Source: UBA117 sp049975245 (lineage in GTDB: Archaea; Methanobacteriota; Methanobacteria; Methanobacteriales; Methanobacteriaceae). From it: a DNA stretch of 64,000 nucleotides. The position numbers and the translations under genes are program-made. The notes under the pieces were generated by a model. It made no database searches. It saw only the letters and a program-made list of their open reading frames with translations, and was not told the origin of the DNA. Position 1 is the stretch's first letter. Every line of letters begins with the position of its first letter. Shown piece after piece: positions 1 to 7,489 of the stretch. Where the stretch lies: positions 97,194 through 161,193 of the forward strand of contig JBNGDB010000002.1 in the NCBI GenBank assembly GCA_049975245.1, read 5' to 3'.

Positions 1-2
1 GG

Positions 3-443
3 ATACCTCATCTAAAAACACTTCTTAAAAAGACTTGGATAAGAGTTAAAGGTTTTTTAATAGAAGCCATACCGTTTGTACTATTGGGAATCTTATTAAT
101 CAATATTTTATACATTATTGGCTTTATGGACCTTTTAACCAATTTATTATCACCAATCATATCCACAATGCTGGGGCTGCCAAATGATGCTGTAGGTGCA
201 CTTTTACTAGGATTTTTAAGGAAAGATTTAGCAACAGCTATGTTGGCACCATTAAATCTAACTGCCAACCAGTTAGTTGTAGCATGTACTGTATTGGCTG
301 TTAGTTTTCCATGTATTGCCACATTTGTAGTATTATTAAAAGAATTAGGGATAAAAGACTTGTTGAAGATACTTGCGTTAATGATAATTCTTGCAATAAG
401 CGTAGGTTCTCTATTAAATTTAATATTGGGAGCTTTATTATGA
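3..443 (+). CDS. feoB: Ferrous iron transport protein B, C-terminal part (5' truncated by window edge)
   Basis: The reading frame is open from base 3 and ends with TGA at 441-443, so only the C-terminal ~146 residues are visible and the GTPase domain lies outside the window. What remains is hydrophobic and matches the end of the FeoB permease: an amphipathic lead-in with Lys-Thr-Trp, then several membrane segments, including the LGLPNDAVGALLLGFLRKDL stretch typical of the last Gate region. FeoB imports Fe(II) through the cytoplasmic membrane. The next small Cys-rich gene overlaps its stop codon by four bases (ATGA), and a DtxR-type metal regulator follows, as expected of an iron uptake locus. 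TTG at 84 is internal and not the start. Confidence 0.9.
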   Translation: MPHLKTLLKKTWIRVKGFLIEAIPFVLLGILLINILYIIGFMDLLTNLLSPIISTMLGLPNDAVGALLLGFLRKDLATAMLAPLNLTANQLVVACTVLAVSFPCIATFVVLLKELGIKDLLKILALMIILAISVGSLLNLILGALL

Positions 444-571
444 ATTTAAAAAAGATTATAGGAAGAATATTTAGTCATAACTGTAATAATTGCGGTATGT
501 GTGTGAATAGTTCATCCAAAATAAAAATAATAAATCATGAAGATAAACACAAAAAAATACTGATGAATTAG
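440..571 (+). CDS. FeoB-associated Cys-rich microprotein (43 aa)
   Basis: The ATG at 440 overlaps the feoB stop codon (ATGA), a classic coupled arrangement. The product is 43 residues: a basic amphipathic N-terminus, then the motif CNNCGMC at about residues 15-21, then a lysine-rich tail. Short Cys-rich proteins after feoB are known in many prokaryotes (the FeoB-associated Cys-rich class); most have a membrane segment with a CxxC-type motif, whereas this one has no clear membrane helix. A role in iron or redox handling at the FeoB exit is inference. The overlap, conserved-looking cluster and genuine stop make it a likely gene. It is too short for firm family assignment. Confidence 0.6.
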   Translation: MNLKKIIGRIFSHNCNNCGMCVNSSSKIKIINHEDKHKKILMN

Positions 572-628
572 AAAAATAGTTGATTTTACTAAGAAATTAA
601 TAATCTATAGATAGAAGAAGTTGATTGG

Positions 629-1069
629 ATGGTTGAAAAACCTATTAAGCTCACAGAGAGTATTGAAGATTACTTAGAAGTAATGTATATTCTAAAAAAA
701 TCTAAAGGTTCAATAAAAGTAAAAGATATTGCTAGTAGACTAGATGTTAAACCCCCAAGCGTAGTTCAAGCAATACAAAGACTTTCAGATAAAGGTTTGT
801 TAACATATCAACGTTATGGTGACATAAATTTAACTGAAAAAGGACTGAAACTTGCCAAAGAAATTGTACATAAACACCATATATTAAGGGATTTCCTAAT
901 CACTTTTGGAATTGATAAGGAAACAGCCGAAAAAGATGCTTGTGCAATGGAACATATTTTAAGTCCTTTAACTATAAAGAAAATGAATAAATTCGTGAAA
1001 TTTATAAATCAAAAACCAGAAGCAGCAGAAATTATTCAATCTTTCCAAGAATTTGAATTGGATAACTAA
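629..1069 (+). CDS. DtxR/MntR-family metal-dependent transcriptional regulator
   Basis: At 146 residues this has the layout of the DtxR/MntR family without the C-terminal SH3 domain. The N-terminal winged helix runs from about residue 8 to 70 (SIEDYLEVMYILKK, then the recognition-helix region KPPSVVQAIQRLSDKGLL), and the dimerisation/metal domain follows, with His-rich KHHILRDFL and the DACAMEHILS segment that supplies metal ligands. Members repress or activate Fe or Mn transport genes when metal is bound. It lies 57 bases after the feoB microprotein, so iron control of feoB is the natural inference, although Mn sensing cannot be excluded. An 11-base DtxR-like half-site lies downstream at 1150. 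Confidence 0.88.
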   Translation: MVEKPIKLTESIEDYLEVMYILKKSKGSIKVKDIASRLDVKPPSVVQAIQRLSDKGLLTYQRYGDINLTEKGLKLAKEIVHKHHILRDFLITFGIDKETAEKDACAMEHILSPLTIKKMNKFVKFINQKPEAAEIIQSFQEFELDN

Positions 1070-1149
1070 TTAAATATCTTAAAATCATGATGAAAACCTA
1101 TACTATAATATATATTATATAATTATCATTTTTTTCATAGTTTACAATA

Positions 1150-1160
1150 TTAGGTTAGGC
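1150..1160. promoter_or_regulatory. Possible DtxR/IdeR-type half operator
   Basis: TTAGGTTAGGC matches 11 of 11 bases of one arm of the DtxR/IdeR consensus (TTAGGTTAG-S-CTAACCTAA), but the other arm is absent or badly degenerate. It lies between the DtxR-type gene and the exonuclease gene, so it could act on the nuclease promoter or be chance. A weak call. Confidence 0.25.
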
Positions 1161-1260
1161 ATATATTTTTTTTGATCATTCCAAAAATGCTTAATCACTT
1201 ATATTCCAGTATTTCCAGAATATTAATATCATAATAATGGTAAGTTTAGTGTGGGATAAA

Positions 1261-2034
1261 ATGAAAAATATAAAAATCGTTTCCTGGAATGTTAATGGAC
1301 TAAGAGCAGTATACCGAAAAGGATTTTATGAATGGTTTTTGGATTATAAACCAGATGTTCTATGCTTACAAGAGATTAAGGCTAATCAAGAACAACTCCC
1401 TAAAAAATTGAGAAATGTTAACGATTACGATAGTTTTTTTAACTCTGCAGAAAGAAAAGGTTACAGTGGGGTGGCATTATACTCCCAAATTAAACCTGAA
1501 GAAATAGGTGAGGGGATGGGTATTGAAAAGTTTGATAAAGAGGGAAGAGTTCAAGTTGTTGATTATAAGGATTTCATGCTTTTAAATGTGTATTTTCCTA
1601 ATGGAAAAATGTCAGATGACCGCCTGAAATATAAACTAGATTTTTATGATGCTTTTCTTGATTATGTTAATGATTTAAGAGATGAAGGTAGAAATTTGGT
1701 TATATGTGGCGATTTGAATACAGCCCATAAAGAAATAGATCTAGCCCGGCCAAAAGAAAATAGTAAGATATCTGGATTTTTACCTGTTGAGAGAGCTTGG
1801 ATAGATAAATTTCTTGATAATGGGTATGTAGATACTTTTAGAATGTTTAACCAGGAAGCTGATCAGTATACTTGGTGGAGTTACCGGACAAGAGCTCGAG
1901 AGCGAAATGTAGGGTGGAGATTAGACTATTTCTTTGTTAATGAAGAATTCAAAGATAATATTAAAGATTCTTACATTTTATCAGAAGTTATGGGTTCAGA
2001 CCATGCTCCAATAGCAATTGAAATAAAAATATAG
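1261..2034 (+). CDS. Exonuclease III-family AP endonuclease, probable DNA uridine endonuclease (Mth212-like)
   Basis: A full-length exonuclease III/APE-type phosphodiesterase of 257 residues with ATG at 1261; a longer frame from 1237 adds eight unlikely residues. Motifs in order: SWNVNGLRA (residue ~7), CLQEIKA (Mg-binding Glu ~38), Lys125, catalytic GDLNTAH with Asp151, WWSYR, GWRLDYF and terminal GSDHAP. Asp151 and Lys125 fall at the same numbers I recall for Methanothermobacter Mth212, which nicks DNA 5' of deoxyuridine as well as at AP sites. Methanobacteriales lacking an uracil glycosylase use this route for repair of cytosine deamination. Single-gene unit; the T-rich stretch after 2034 is a likely terminator. 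The uridine activity is inferred from similarity. Confidence 0.9.
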   Translation: MKNIKIVSWNVNGLRAVYRKGFYEWFLDYKPDVLCLQEIKANQEQLPKKLRNVNDYDSFFNSAERKGYSGVALYSQIKPEEIGEGMGIEKFDKEGRVQVVDYKDFMLLNVYFPNGKMSDDRLKYKLDFYDAFLDYVNDLRDEGRNLVICGDLNTAHKEIDLARPKENSKISGFLPVERAWIDKFLDNGYVDTFRMFNQEADQYTWWSYRTRARERNVGWRLDYFFVNEEFKDNIKDSYILSEVMGSDHAPIAIEIKI

Positions 2035-2110
2035 CACTTTTTTATTATTATTTCTTAAAAAAAATTCAACAATTAATTTTTAATTTTATGACTTTTTAAT
2101 AAGTTATTTC

Positions 2111-3667
2111 TTAGAATTCGCTTTCTATAATTGTTCTTCTAAGTTCCTTTTCTGATTCTGCTAGCAATTCAACTTTTTCAACTGTTACACCGTTTTCACC
2201 TAAAAATTCAACTAAATGGGTTGGAGTAATACTTTCTTCTAAATCTACAATTAATGCCTCAGATTCAGATGAAATACGAAGTGCTCCTAAGTGATTTAAT
2301 ATTTTAGGGATTTTTTCTAGAGAATCTGATTTGATCCTATATGTTCTAATTTTTTTAGCAATTTGAGCAACATCTATGTTCATCCTCTGAAGTGCAATTA
2401 GAACATGTTTGTTTAAAGCTTCTTCCAATATTTCATTATTTATAATGTCCATGTTCTGATTAATACGTGCTGCTTGAGCAATCTGGGCCACGTCCCGGGC
2501 ATGTGCAAAACTTGGCTGAAGACCTTCACCACCATGGCTAATGGGACTATAAACTTGTTTGAACCTTTCAATAACATTTACATCATAATTTTCATCTAAT
2601 TCATCAAGATTTCTCTTAAAAACTTCGGCTACTTCATTTACAGAAGGATCTTTTAGAAATATGTGTAATGGTGCTCTTCTAAGGTGAGCTTCATCCATTA
2701 TACTTATATCTACATTAGTTGAAAAGGCAGGTATGAAGTTACTGTGAACGGTGATAGGAACTCCTCTAACATATATGACATCCTTCTTATTCTCCATGGG
2801 GATAATGAGCCGATTAAGGATTAGTTCATGGTCATCGCGCTGCCTTCCTAAATCATCTAATAATAATATTCCTCCGTTAGCTTTAATAATTGGGGATGTT
2901 TCATATGCTCCTTTGTTCGGATTATAAACAGTTTCTAATTCTTTTAAACTAAGTTCTGCCCCTGTGAATACAAATGGAGCGAATATTTTTATCCATCTAG
3001 TGTCTTGTGGTTGTTCCTCACACATTTTATGGAAGTCCTGATCATAGAGGTGAATAACTCTGCCACCAAACTCAATGTATTTAGGAATTATTAGAGGAGG
3101 AAGCAGATCTGCCATTTTGCTTATAATAAATGTTTTACCAGTTCCAGGTGCTCCGTAAGCAAATATCCCTTTACCTATGGTGCAGGATTCTATTAAAGAT
3201 TCTTTAGCATATTTCACTCCAATAACATCTTCAAAGGCATTAATTTGTATTTCTTTAGGTATGTGGATTGGATATCTGTCTTTCATTTGTTCGTCCATTA
3301 TTTCTAGATAATTTTCATAGGATACTGGAGCGGTACCGATATAGGGATTTTCTTCCATTATTCTTTTAGCCTTTTCTCTGCCTTTCTTGGTGATCGTATA
3401 TTCTATACTGGAGAAAAGAAATCCTCCACTAACTGGGGCGCAAAAACCATCATCTTCCAATTTTCTTATAATTTCTTCTAGAATATCCCAATGTATGCTG
3501 GTCATATCGTTAATTCTACTGGTTTTAACTGTCCCATAACTTGATATTATTTTTAAAATTAAATCTGTTACAAAAACCTCCGAAAGTCTTAGTTCTTCCA
3601 AAGTTTTTGGTTGTTTTAAACGCTCTAGAATACTTTGCATTTGATGGTTGTGATAATATTTTTCCAT
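2111..3667 (-). CDS. AAA+ ATPase with N-terminal winged-helix-like region, function unknown
   Basis: 518 residues. Residues 25-100 look like a winged-helix/HTH region (ILKIISSYGTVKTSRINDM, then a TITKKGREKAK wing); the ATPase core follows with Walker A GAPGTGKT at 172-179 and Walker B GGILLLDDLGRQ at 265-276. The C-terminal lid is helical, and the last ~80 residues form an extra small domain. The Asp-Asp in place of Asp-Glu in Walker B and the length suggest a MoxR-like or Flp-pilus-associated predicted ATPase group seen in archaea. I do not recognise a specific role. It is transcribed alone; its upstream region is the 40-base tandem repeat that runs into the assembly gap, so the promoter cannot be fully read. 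Confidence 0.75.
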   Translation of the reverse strand: MEKYYHNHQMQSILERLKQPKTLEELRLSEVFVTDLILKIISSYGTVKTSRINDMTSIHWDILEEIIRKLEDDGFCAPVSGGFLFSSIEYTITKKGREKAKRIMEENPYIGTAPVSYENYLEIMDEQMKDRYPIHIPKEIQINAFEDVIGVKYAKESLIESCTIGKGIFAYGAPGTGKTFIISKMADLLPPLIIPKYIEFGGRVIHLYDQDFHKMCEEQPQDTRWIKIFAPFVFTGAELSLKELETVYNPNKGAYETSPIIKANGGILLLDDLGRQRDDHELILNRLIIPMENKKDVIYVRGVPITVHSNFIPAFSTNVDISIMDEAHLRRAPLHIFLKDPSVNEVAEVFKRNLDELDENYDVNVIERFKQVYSPISHGGEGLQPSFAHARDVAQIAQAARINQNMDIINNEILEEALNKHVLIALQRMNIDVAQIAKKIRTYRIKSDSLEKIPKILNHLGALRISSESEALIVDLEESITPTHLVEFLGENGVTVEKVELLAESEKELRRTIIESEF

Positions 3668-3700
3668 TTTATCCCCTTAAATACAATACTTCTTAATTTA

Positions 3701-3790
3701 ATTTGATAGAATACTTTTTTAGCGGATTATTATTTATTTAATTTGATAGAATACTTTTTTAGCGGATTATTATTTATTTAATTTGATAGA
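3701..3790. repeat. 40-bp tandem repeat, at least 2.25 copies, running into the assembly gap
   Basis: The unit starting atttgataga-atactttttt-agcggattat-tatttattta occurs at 3701-3740 and 3741-3780 with no mismatch, and a third copy starts at 3781-3790. The gap then intervenes, and base 3891 resumes with atactttttt, the next ten bases of the unit. True copy number is therefore unknown and the gap most likely reflects array collapse. Confidence 0.9.
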
Positions 3791-3890
3791 NNNNNNNNNN
3801 NNNNNNNNNNNNNNNNNNNNNNNNNNNNNNNNNNNNNNNNNNNNNNNNNNNNNNNNNNNNNNNNNNNNNNNNNNNNNNNNNNNNNNNNNN
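3791..3890. other. Assembly gap of 100 N
   Basis: Exactly 100 undetermined bases, the conventional placeholder for a gap of unknown size. Both edges lie inside the 40-bp tandem repeat. No gene is interrupted as far as can be seen. Confidence 0.98.
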
Positions 3891-3905
3891 ATACTTTTTT
3901 ACTAT

Positions 3906-4586
3906 TTATAATATATCTTTTAATTCGCCTATATCTGATAAAACTTCTAATTCAATTTTTTCTTTTTTAATAAAGTCTTTCTCAGATTCTTCTAATTTAG
4001 AATTCACTAATATAGCTGACATTCCCGCATTTATTGCTCCCATTATATCTTCACTAAACTTATTACCTACCATAACCGATTTATCTGATTTACAGCCCAT
4101 GTTACTTAAAGCTAATTCAAATATTTTAGGGTCGGGTTTTTCAACTCCTGCTTCCTGTGAAGTAATTACTTGATCAAAAAAATGATACAAACCTAGTCTA
4201 ATTAATTTTTCCCATTGTTTAATGGTTATTCCATTTGAGACTACTCCTAAATGATAACCTTTTTTATTTAAATGGAGTAATGTTGAATTAGTTTCGGGAA
4301 AAGGTCTAAGAAGCGCAAATTTAACATTGTGGTAAGTAATCATACCTAAAGCTATAAGGAGCGGATTTTCTTTTCCTAATACTTCTTGGGTCAACACATT
4401 AAAATGTTTATCATAATTTGAACCTTTTTCTTTTATAATTCTTCTCAAATGGAGGTAAGGTTCATGAGGTTCTAAAGGCAAACCACCTTCAATCATTACA
4501 TTTAGAGCGGCTTTTCTCGCCAGTTTGGCAAATCCGGAAGTATCATATAAAGTATCGTCAATATCAAATAGTACTCCTTTAAACAT
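3906..4586 (-). CDS. HAD-superfamily hydrolase (subfamily IA phosphatase)
   Basis: 226 residues. The Asp nucleophile motif DIDDTLYDTS lies at residues 8-17, motif II is VVSNG near 113, the basic motif III appears as EKPDPKIFELAL, and the acidic motif IV as VMVGNKFSEDIMGAINAGM. A helical cap domain sits between motifs I and II, as in subfamily IA. Such enzymes dephosphorylate small phosphorylated metabolites; the substrate is not predictable here. ATG at 4586 is preceded by GAGGT at a good distance, better than the TTG six bases upstream. The gene is bracketed by two different tandem repeats. Confidence 0.85.
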   Translation of the reverse strand: MFKGVLFDIDDTLYDTSGFAKLARKAALNVMIEGGLPLEPHEPYLHLRRIIKEKGSNYDKHFNVLTQEVLGKENPLLIALGMITYHNVKFALLRPFPETNSTLLHLNKKGYHLGVVSNGITIKQWEKLIRLGLYHFFDQVITSQEAGVEKPDPKIFELALSNMGCKSDKSVMVGNKFSEDIMGAINAGMSAILVNSKLEESEKDFIKKEKIELEVLSDIGELKDIL

Positions 4587-4687
4587 AATCAAACCTCTTC
4601 TGAAGATGAATATTAAATAAAATTCTTTTTAAGGATATTTCTAGTGATACTATTTAATAAGTGATTTCAACTATAAATAAAATAGTA

Positions 4688-4789
4688 TATTATATTTTGA
4701 AAAAGTAAAATAAGAAAGAAATTAGAATATTATTTTTATTATATTTTGAAAAAGTAAAATAAGAAAGAAATTAGAATATTATTTTTATT
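4688..4789. repeat. 49-bp tandem duplication upstream of the HAD gene
   Basis: A 49-base unit (starting atattttgaaaaagtaaaat) is present at 4692-4740 and again at 4741-4789 without mismatch; the identity extends four bases to the left. It lies in the noncoding stretch between the HAD gene and polB2, both read on the minus strand, so it falls in the HAD leader/promoter region. Confidence 0.9.
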
Positions 4790-4861
4790 AATTTAAAAAA
4801 AGAAATAGAATTAGGATAATATTAAATAGTATCTATTATAATAAATTTAAAATAAAATTAT

Positions 4862-5506
4862 TTAAAAAAATGCGTCTAAACTACTCTGTTTTTCGCTATG
4901 AGCTATCTCATCCTTTGAATATCCGAGAGCATCTAATATTCTGGAAACCGCTGGGAGTAACTGGTTGTCAATATAATATGAAGGATCATAATTATTGATA
5001 TTTGCATCTTCAATAGGTTCTGCCCGTTTACTAATTGCTTCTTTACCTTTAACTACAATGTAACGGATTATTGATCCTCTTTCAATTTTTCTTCCTCTTT
5101 TTATAGCTTTTTGAGCTGCCAAAACGTGAGGAGCTTTTTGAACGTATTCATTTGGATTACGAGTCAGTTGGGTATGTATAACCAAGTCTTCTAGTTGTAC
5201 ATTACCTTTTTTAATGTCCTGAATTACTTCTTTAATGATTTTTATGGCCTTTTCAGGGGAACCATCTTTGAGTATAGCAAACAAAACTTTTTCCTGTGTT
5301 TTTTTTGCTATCGGGGCCCAGTCTCTTCGTACAAGTTCTAAGCCCTTAACTACAATATTGTTATTTTCTATTAAGGCGTATCTTTTTTTAGTTACAAAGA
5401 AACCCCGGTTATAAAATCCTTCAAACTCAAGTTCCATCCCTTCAGGCAATTCACTGTTAATGAAGTACAGGAAATTGTCTGCTTTTTCTTTTATTTCATT
5501 ATACAA
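4862..5506 (-). CDS. polB2: DNA polymerase family B, small split subunit PolB2 (thumb domain) with PIP box
   Basis: A 214-residue protein equal to the C-terminal thumb part of a family B replicative polymerase, not a whole polymerase. Conserved KKRYA appears at ~40-44 and LVRRDWAPIAKKTQ at ~58-71, and the C-terminus ends in QSSLDAFF, a canonical PCNA-interacting box. Methanobacteriales encode this polymerase as two polypeptides (large PolB1 elsewhere, small PolB2), and the adjacency to rps8e is the known arrangement. An in-frame TGA directly precedes TTG at 5506, so TTG is the only sensible start; it overlaps the rps8e stop by eight bases and suggests translational coupling. PolB1 is outside the window. 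Confidence 0.9.
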   Translation of the reverse strand: MYNEIKEKADNFLYFINSELPEGMELEFEGFYNRGFFVTKKRYALIENNNIVVKGLELVRRDWAPIAKKTQEKVLFAILKDGSPEKAIKIIKEVIQDIKKGNVQLEDLVIHTQLTRNPNEYVQKAPHVLAAQKAIKRGRKIERGSIIRYIVVKGKEAISKRAEPIEDANINNYDPSYYIDNQLLPAVSRILDALGYSKDEIAHSEKQSSLDAFF

Positions 5507-5879
5507 TCAATACACCATTGATAAGGCCGTCCTGTCCAGGTCTTGATGTAACTTTGACTTTTCCAATACTGGTTTCCACTACAGCGCCTTTATTGATTAT
5601 GTTACGACGTACAAATTGTGTGTTAGCCGGGTTTTCAATAACAGTTAAAATTTCAGCAATTTCCATTTTATTGTTTTCAGGATTAACTACATTTATTTTA
5701 TCGTCATTGGAGAGCCTTACTTTGCTGTTTCCACCTTTTGTTCTAATTTTTTTACTTCTTCTTTCACCAATTTTGGTTTCTGCAGCTTCTCTTCCCAGTT
5801 CACTCTTTCTTTTTCCACGGTTCATTTTGCTCCTTCCACCAGTGGATTTTTTTAATGATTTTCCTTGCCAAATTGCCAT
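5499..5879 (-). CDS. rps8e: 30S ribosomal protein S8e
   Basis: A 126-residue basic protein, normal for the archaeal/eukaryotic S8e family. The N-terminus MAIWQGKSLKKSTGG and the following Arg/Lys-rich segment are diagnostic, as is the C-terminal SRPGQDGLINGVLI. It binds rRNA in the small subunit. The ATG is preceded by GAGGTGAAATA. It is first in a two-gene transcript with polB2, linking a ribosomal protein to the replicative polymerase thumb; the pair may be co-controlled by growth rate. The divergent hypE gene lies beyond a 559-base noncoding stretch. Confidence 0.95.
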   Translation of the reverse strand: MAIWQGKSLKKSTGGRSKMNRGKRKSELGREAAETKIGERRSKKIRTKGGNSKVRLSNDDKINVVNPENNKMEIAEILTVIENPANTQFVRRNIINKGAVVETSIGKVKVTSRPGQDGLINGVLIV

Positions 5880-6438
5880 TATTTCACCTCTGTGTTGATA
5901 TAAATTTAATCTTTTTTAAGTTAATTAGAAAACCTTAATTGTTACTACCAATTTTTAAATTTCATTATATTTAAAAATCTTTTTGGACGAATTTTTATTT
6001 AGATAATATAAAAAGTATTCCCAATTTGGTTACTATATTAGTTCATCCAACCTTTAAAAAGGTTTCTTAAAAGATAAGTTAAGATTTATATAGTTTATCA
6101 CTAAACAAAATTCCTATTTTTTAGTATTAACATATAAATATTCGTATTCAGTACTTAATATTTATAAAATACTAACCTTAACTTGATTTGATTATAAACT
6201 GTTTTTAGAAATAGAATCTAAAAATTTTTACAGCTATAACATATCAATTATATTAGAAAACAGTATATATAATCTTATCTATACTCCATTATTAATTACA
6301 AAAAGTACTAATTATTTTTAAAGTACTAGTTATTGTAAATATAAGATAATGTTAGGAAATAATTCCTTAATAGTTCTATCCTATAAAAAAACTAAAAAGT
6401 TCTAAAATTATAATACAATATAAACAATTGGTGAATCT
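5880..6438. other. Noncoding divergent intergenic region
   Basis: 559 AT-rich bases between rps8e (minus) and hypE (plus). TATA-like runs occur, for example cagtatatataatctt near 6261, and a 15-base direct repeat lies at 6302-6334. No tRNA, C/D-box RNA or credible small ORF was recognised. Confidence 0.6.
6302..6334. promoter_or_regulatory. Direct repeat upstream of hypE, possible operator
   Basis: aaagtactaattatt (6302-6316) and aaagtactagttatt (6320-6334) differ at one base and are 18 bases apart. Each contains the palindrome AGTACT. The pair lies downstream of a TATA-like run and ~105 bases before the hypE start, a plausible regulator site. Function unproven. Confidence 0.35.
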
Positions 6439-7464
6439 ATGAGCAATGAATCAAATAAAATCGACATGTCACATGGTGCTGGCGGAGAAATGATGCAGAG
6501 TTTAATCTCTGGCATGATACTAAAAAACATTCAAAACAAAAATGTTAACGGAGGAATAGGTTTAGAAGAACTGGATGATGGTGCCACAATTCCCTTAGAC
6601 GGTTATGAAATTGTCATGAGTACTGATGGCCATACAGTTGATCCTATATTTTTTCCAGGTGGTGATATAGGTCGAATTTCAATTGCCGGAACAGTTAATG
6701 ATATTGCAGTAATGGGTGCTAAGCCGGTGGCTCTGTCCAACTCTATGATTATCAGTGAAGGATTTCCAATGGAAGACCTTGAAAAAATAATAAAATCAAT
6801 GGATGAAACATGCATTGAATCAGATGTCTCCATAGTAACTGGTGATACTAAAGTAATGGAAAAAGATAAACTGGATAAATTAGTTATTTCAACTACCGGT
6901 ATTGGAATAGTAAAAAAAGGCGAGGTAATAACTGATTCTGGATTAGAAGTTGGAGATAAGATAATATTAAGTGGAAGTATAGGGGATCATGGAATAGCTA
7001 TAATGTCTTACCGTGAAGGGTTCGGATTTGAAACTGATCTAAAATCAGATGTGGCACCTATATGGGGAATAGTTAAAGAAGCTCTGGAGATAGGTGGTGT
7101 AAAAGCCATGAAGGATCCAACAAGGGGCGGTTTGGCCAATACTTTAAATGAAATAGCATCTAAATCTAAACTAGGAATGCTCATAGACGAAGATAAAGTA
7201 CCCATCAAGGAACCAGTAATAGCAGCATCAGAAATGTTAGGTATTGATCCATACGAAGTGGCCAATGAAGGTAAAGTAGTATTTGGTGTGAAACCTGATA
7301 AAGCAGAAGAAATACTGGAAGCAGTTAGAAAAACAAAATATGGAAAAGATGCACAAATAATAGGAGAAGTCATCGACGATAAACATGTAATTATGGAAAC
7401 TTCTCTAGGTGGTAAAAGGATTTTAGAAGCTCCAATAGCAGATCCAGTACCCCGGGTCTGTTAA
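6439..7464 (+). CDS. hypE: Hydrogenase maturation protein HypE
   Basis: 341 residues, AIR synthase/ThiL-like fold. The N-terminal SHGAGGEMMQSLI and the C-terminal PVPRVC are both hallmarks of HypE. The final Cys accepts a carbamoyl group from HypF, and HypE then dehydrates it to the thiocyanate that becomes the CN ligand of [NiFe]-hydrogenases. The ATP-binding middle includes DPTRGGLANTLNEIA. It is needed in a methanogen for the F420-reducing and heterodisulfide-linked hydrogenases. The start is supported by GGTGAATCT before ATG. An RDD membrane protein follows after 25 bases, perhaps on the same transcript. Confidence 0.96.
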   Translation: MSNESNKIDMSHGAGGEMMQSLISGMILKNIQNKNVNGGIGLEELDDGATIPLDGYEIVMSTDGHTVDPIFFPGGDIGRISIAGTVNDIAVMGAKPVALSNSMIISEGFPMEDLEKIIKSMDETCIESDVSIVTGDTKVMEKDKLDKLVISTTGIGIVKKGEVITDSGLEVGDKIILSGSIGDHGIAIMSYREGFGFETDLKSDVAPIWGIVKEALEIGGVKAMKDPTRGGLANTLNEIASKSKLGMLIDEDKVPIKEPVIAASEMLGIDPYEVANEGKVVFGVKPDKAEEILEAVRKTKYGKDAQIIGEVIDDKHVIMETSLGGKRILEAPIADPVPRVC

Positions 7465-7489
7465 TTTTATTTAATAAGAAGTGATTAAA

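Noticed and set aside
311..571. 86-codon ORF overlapping feoB
   Set aside because: Only the part from ATG 440 is credible; the upstream part is an out-of-frame reading of feoB.
5518..5898. 126-codon ORF opposite rps8e
   Set aside because: Antisense shadow of a conserved ribosomal protein gene; composition is Leu/Ile/Ser-rich without motifs.
5880..6438. A tRNA or structured RNA in the long rps8e-hypE gap
   Set aside because: No G/C-rich cloverleaf or T-loop sequence; the stretch is simple A/T-rich DNA.
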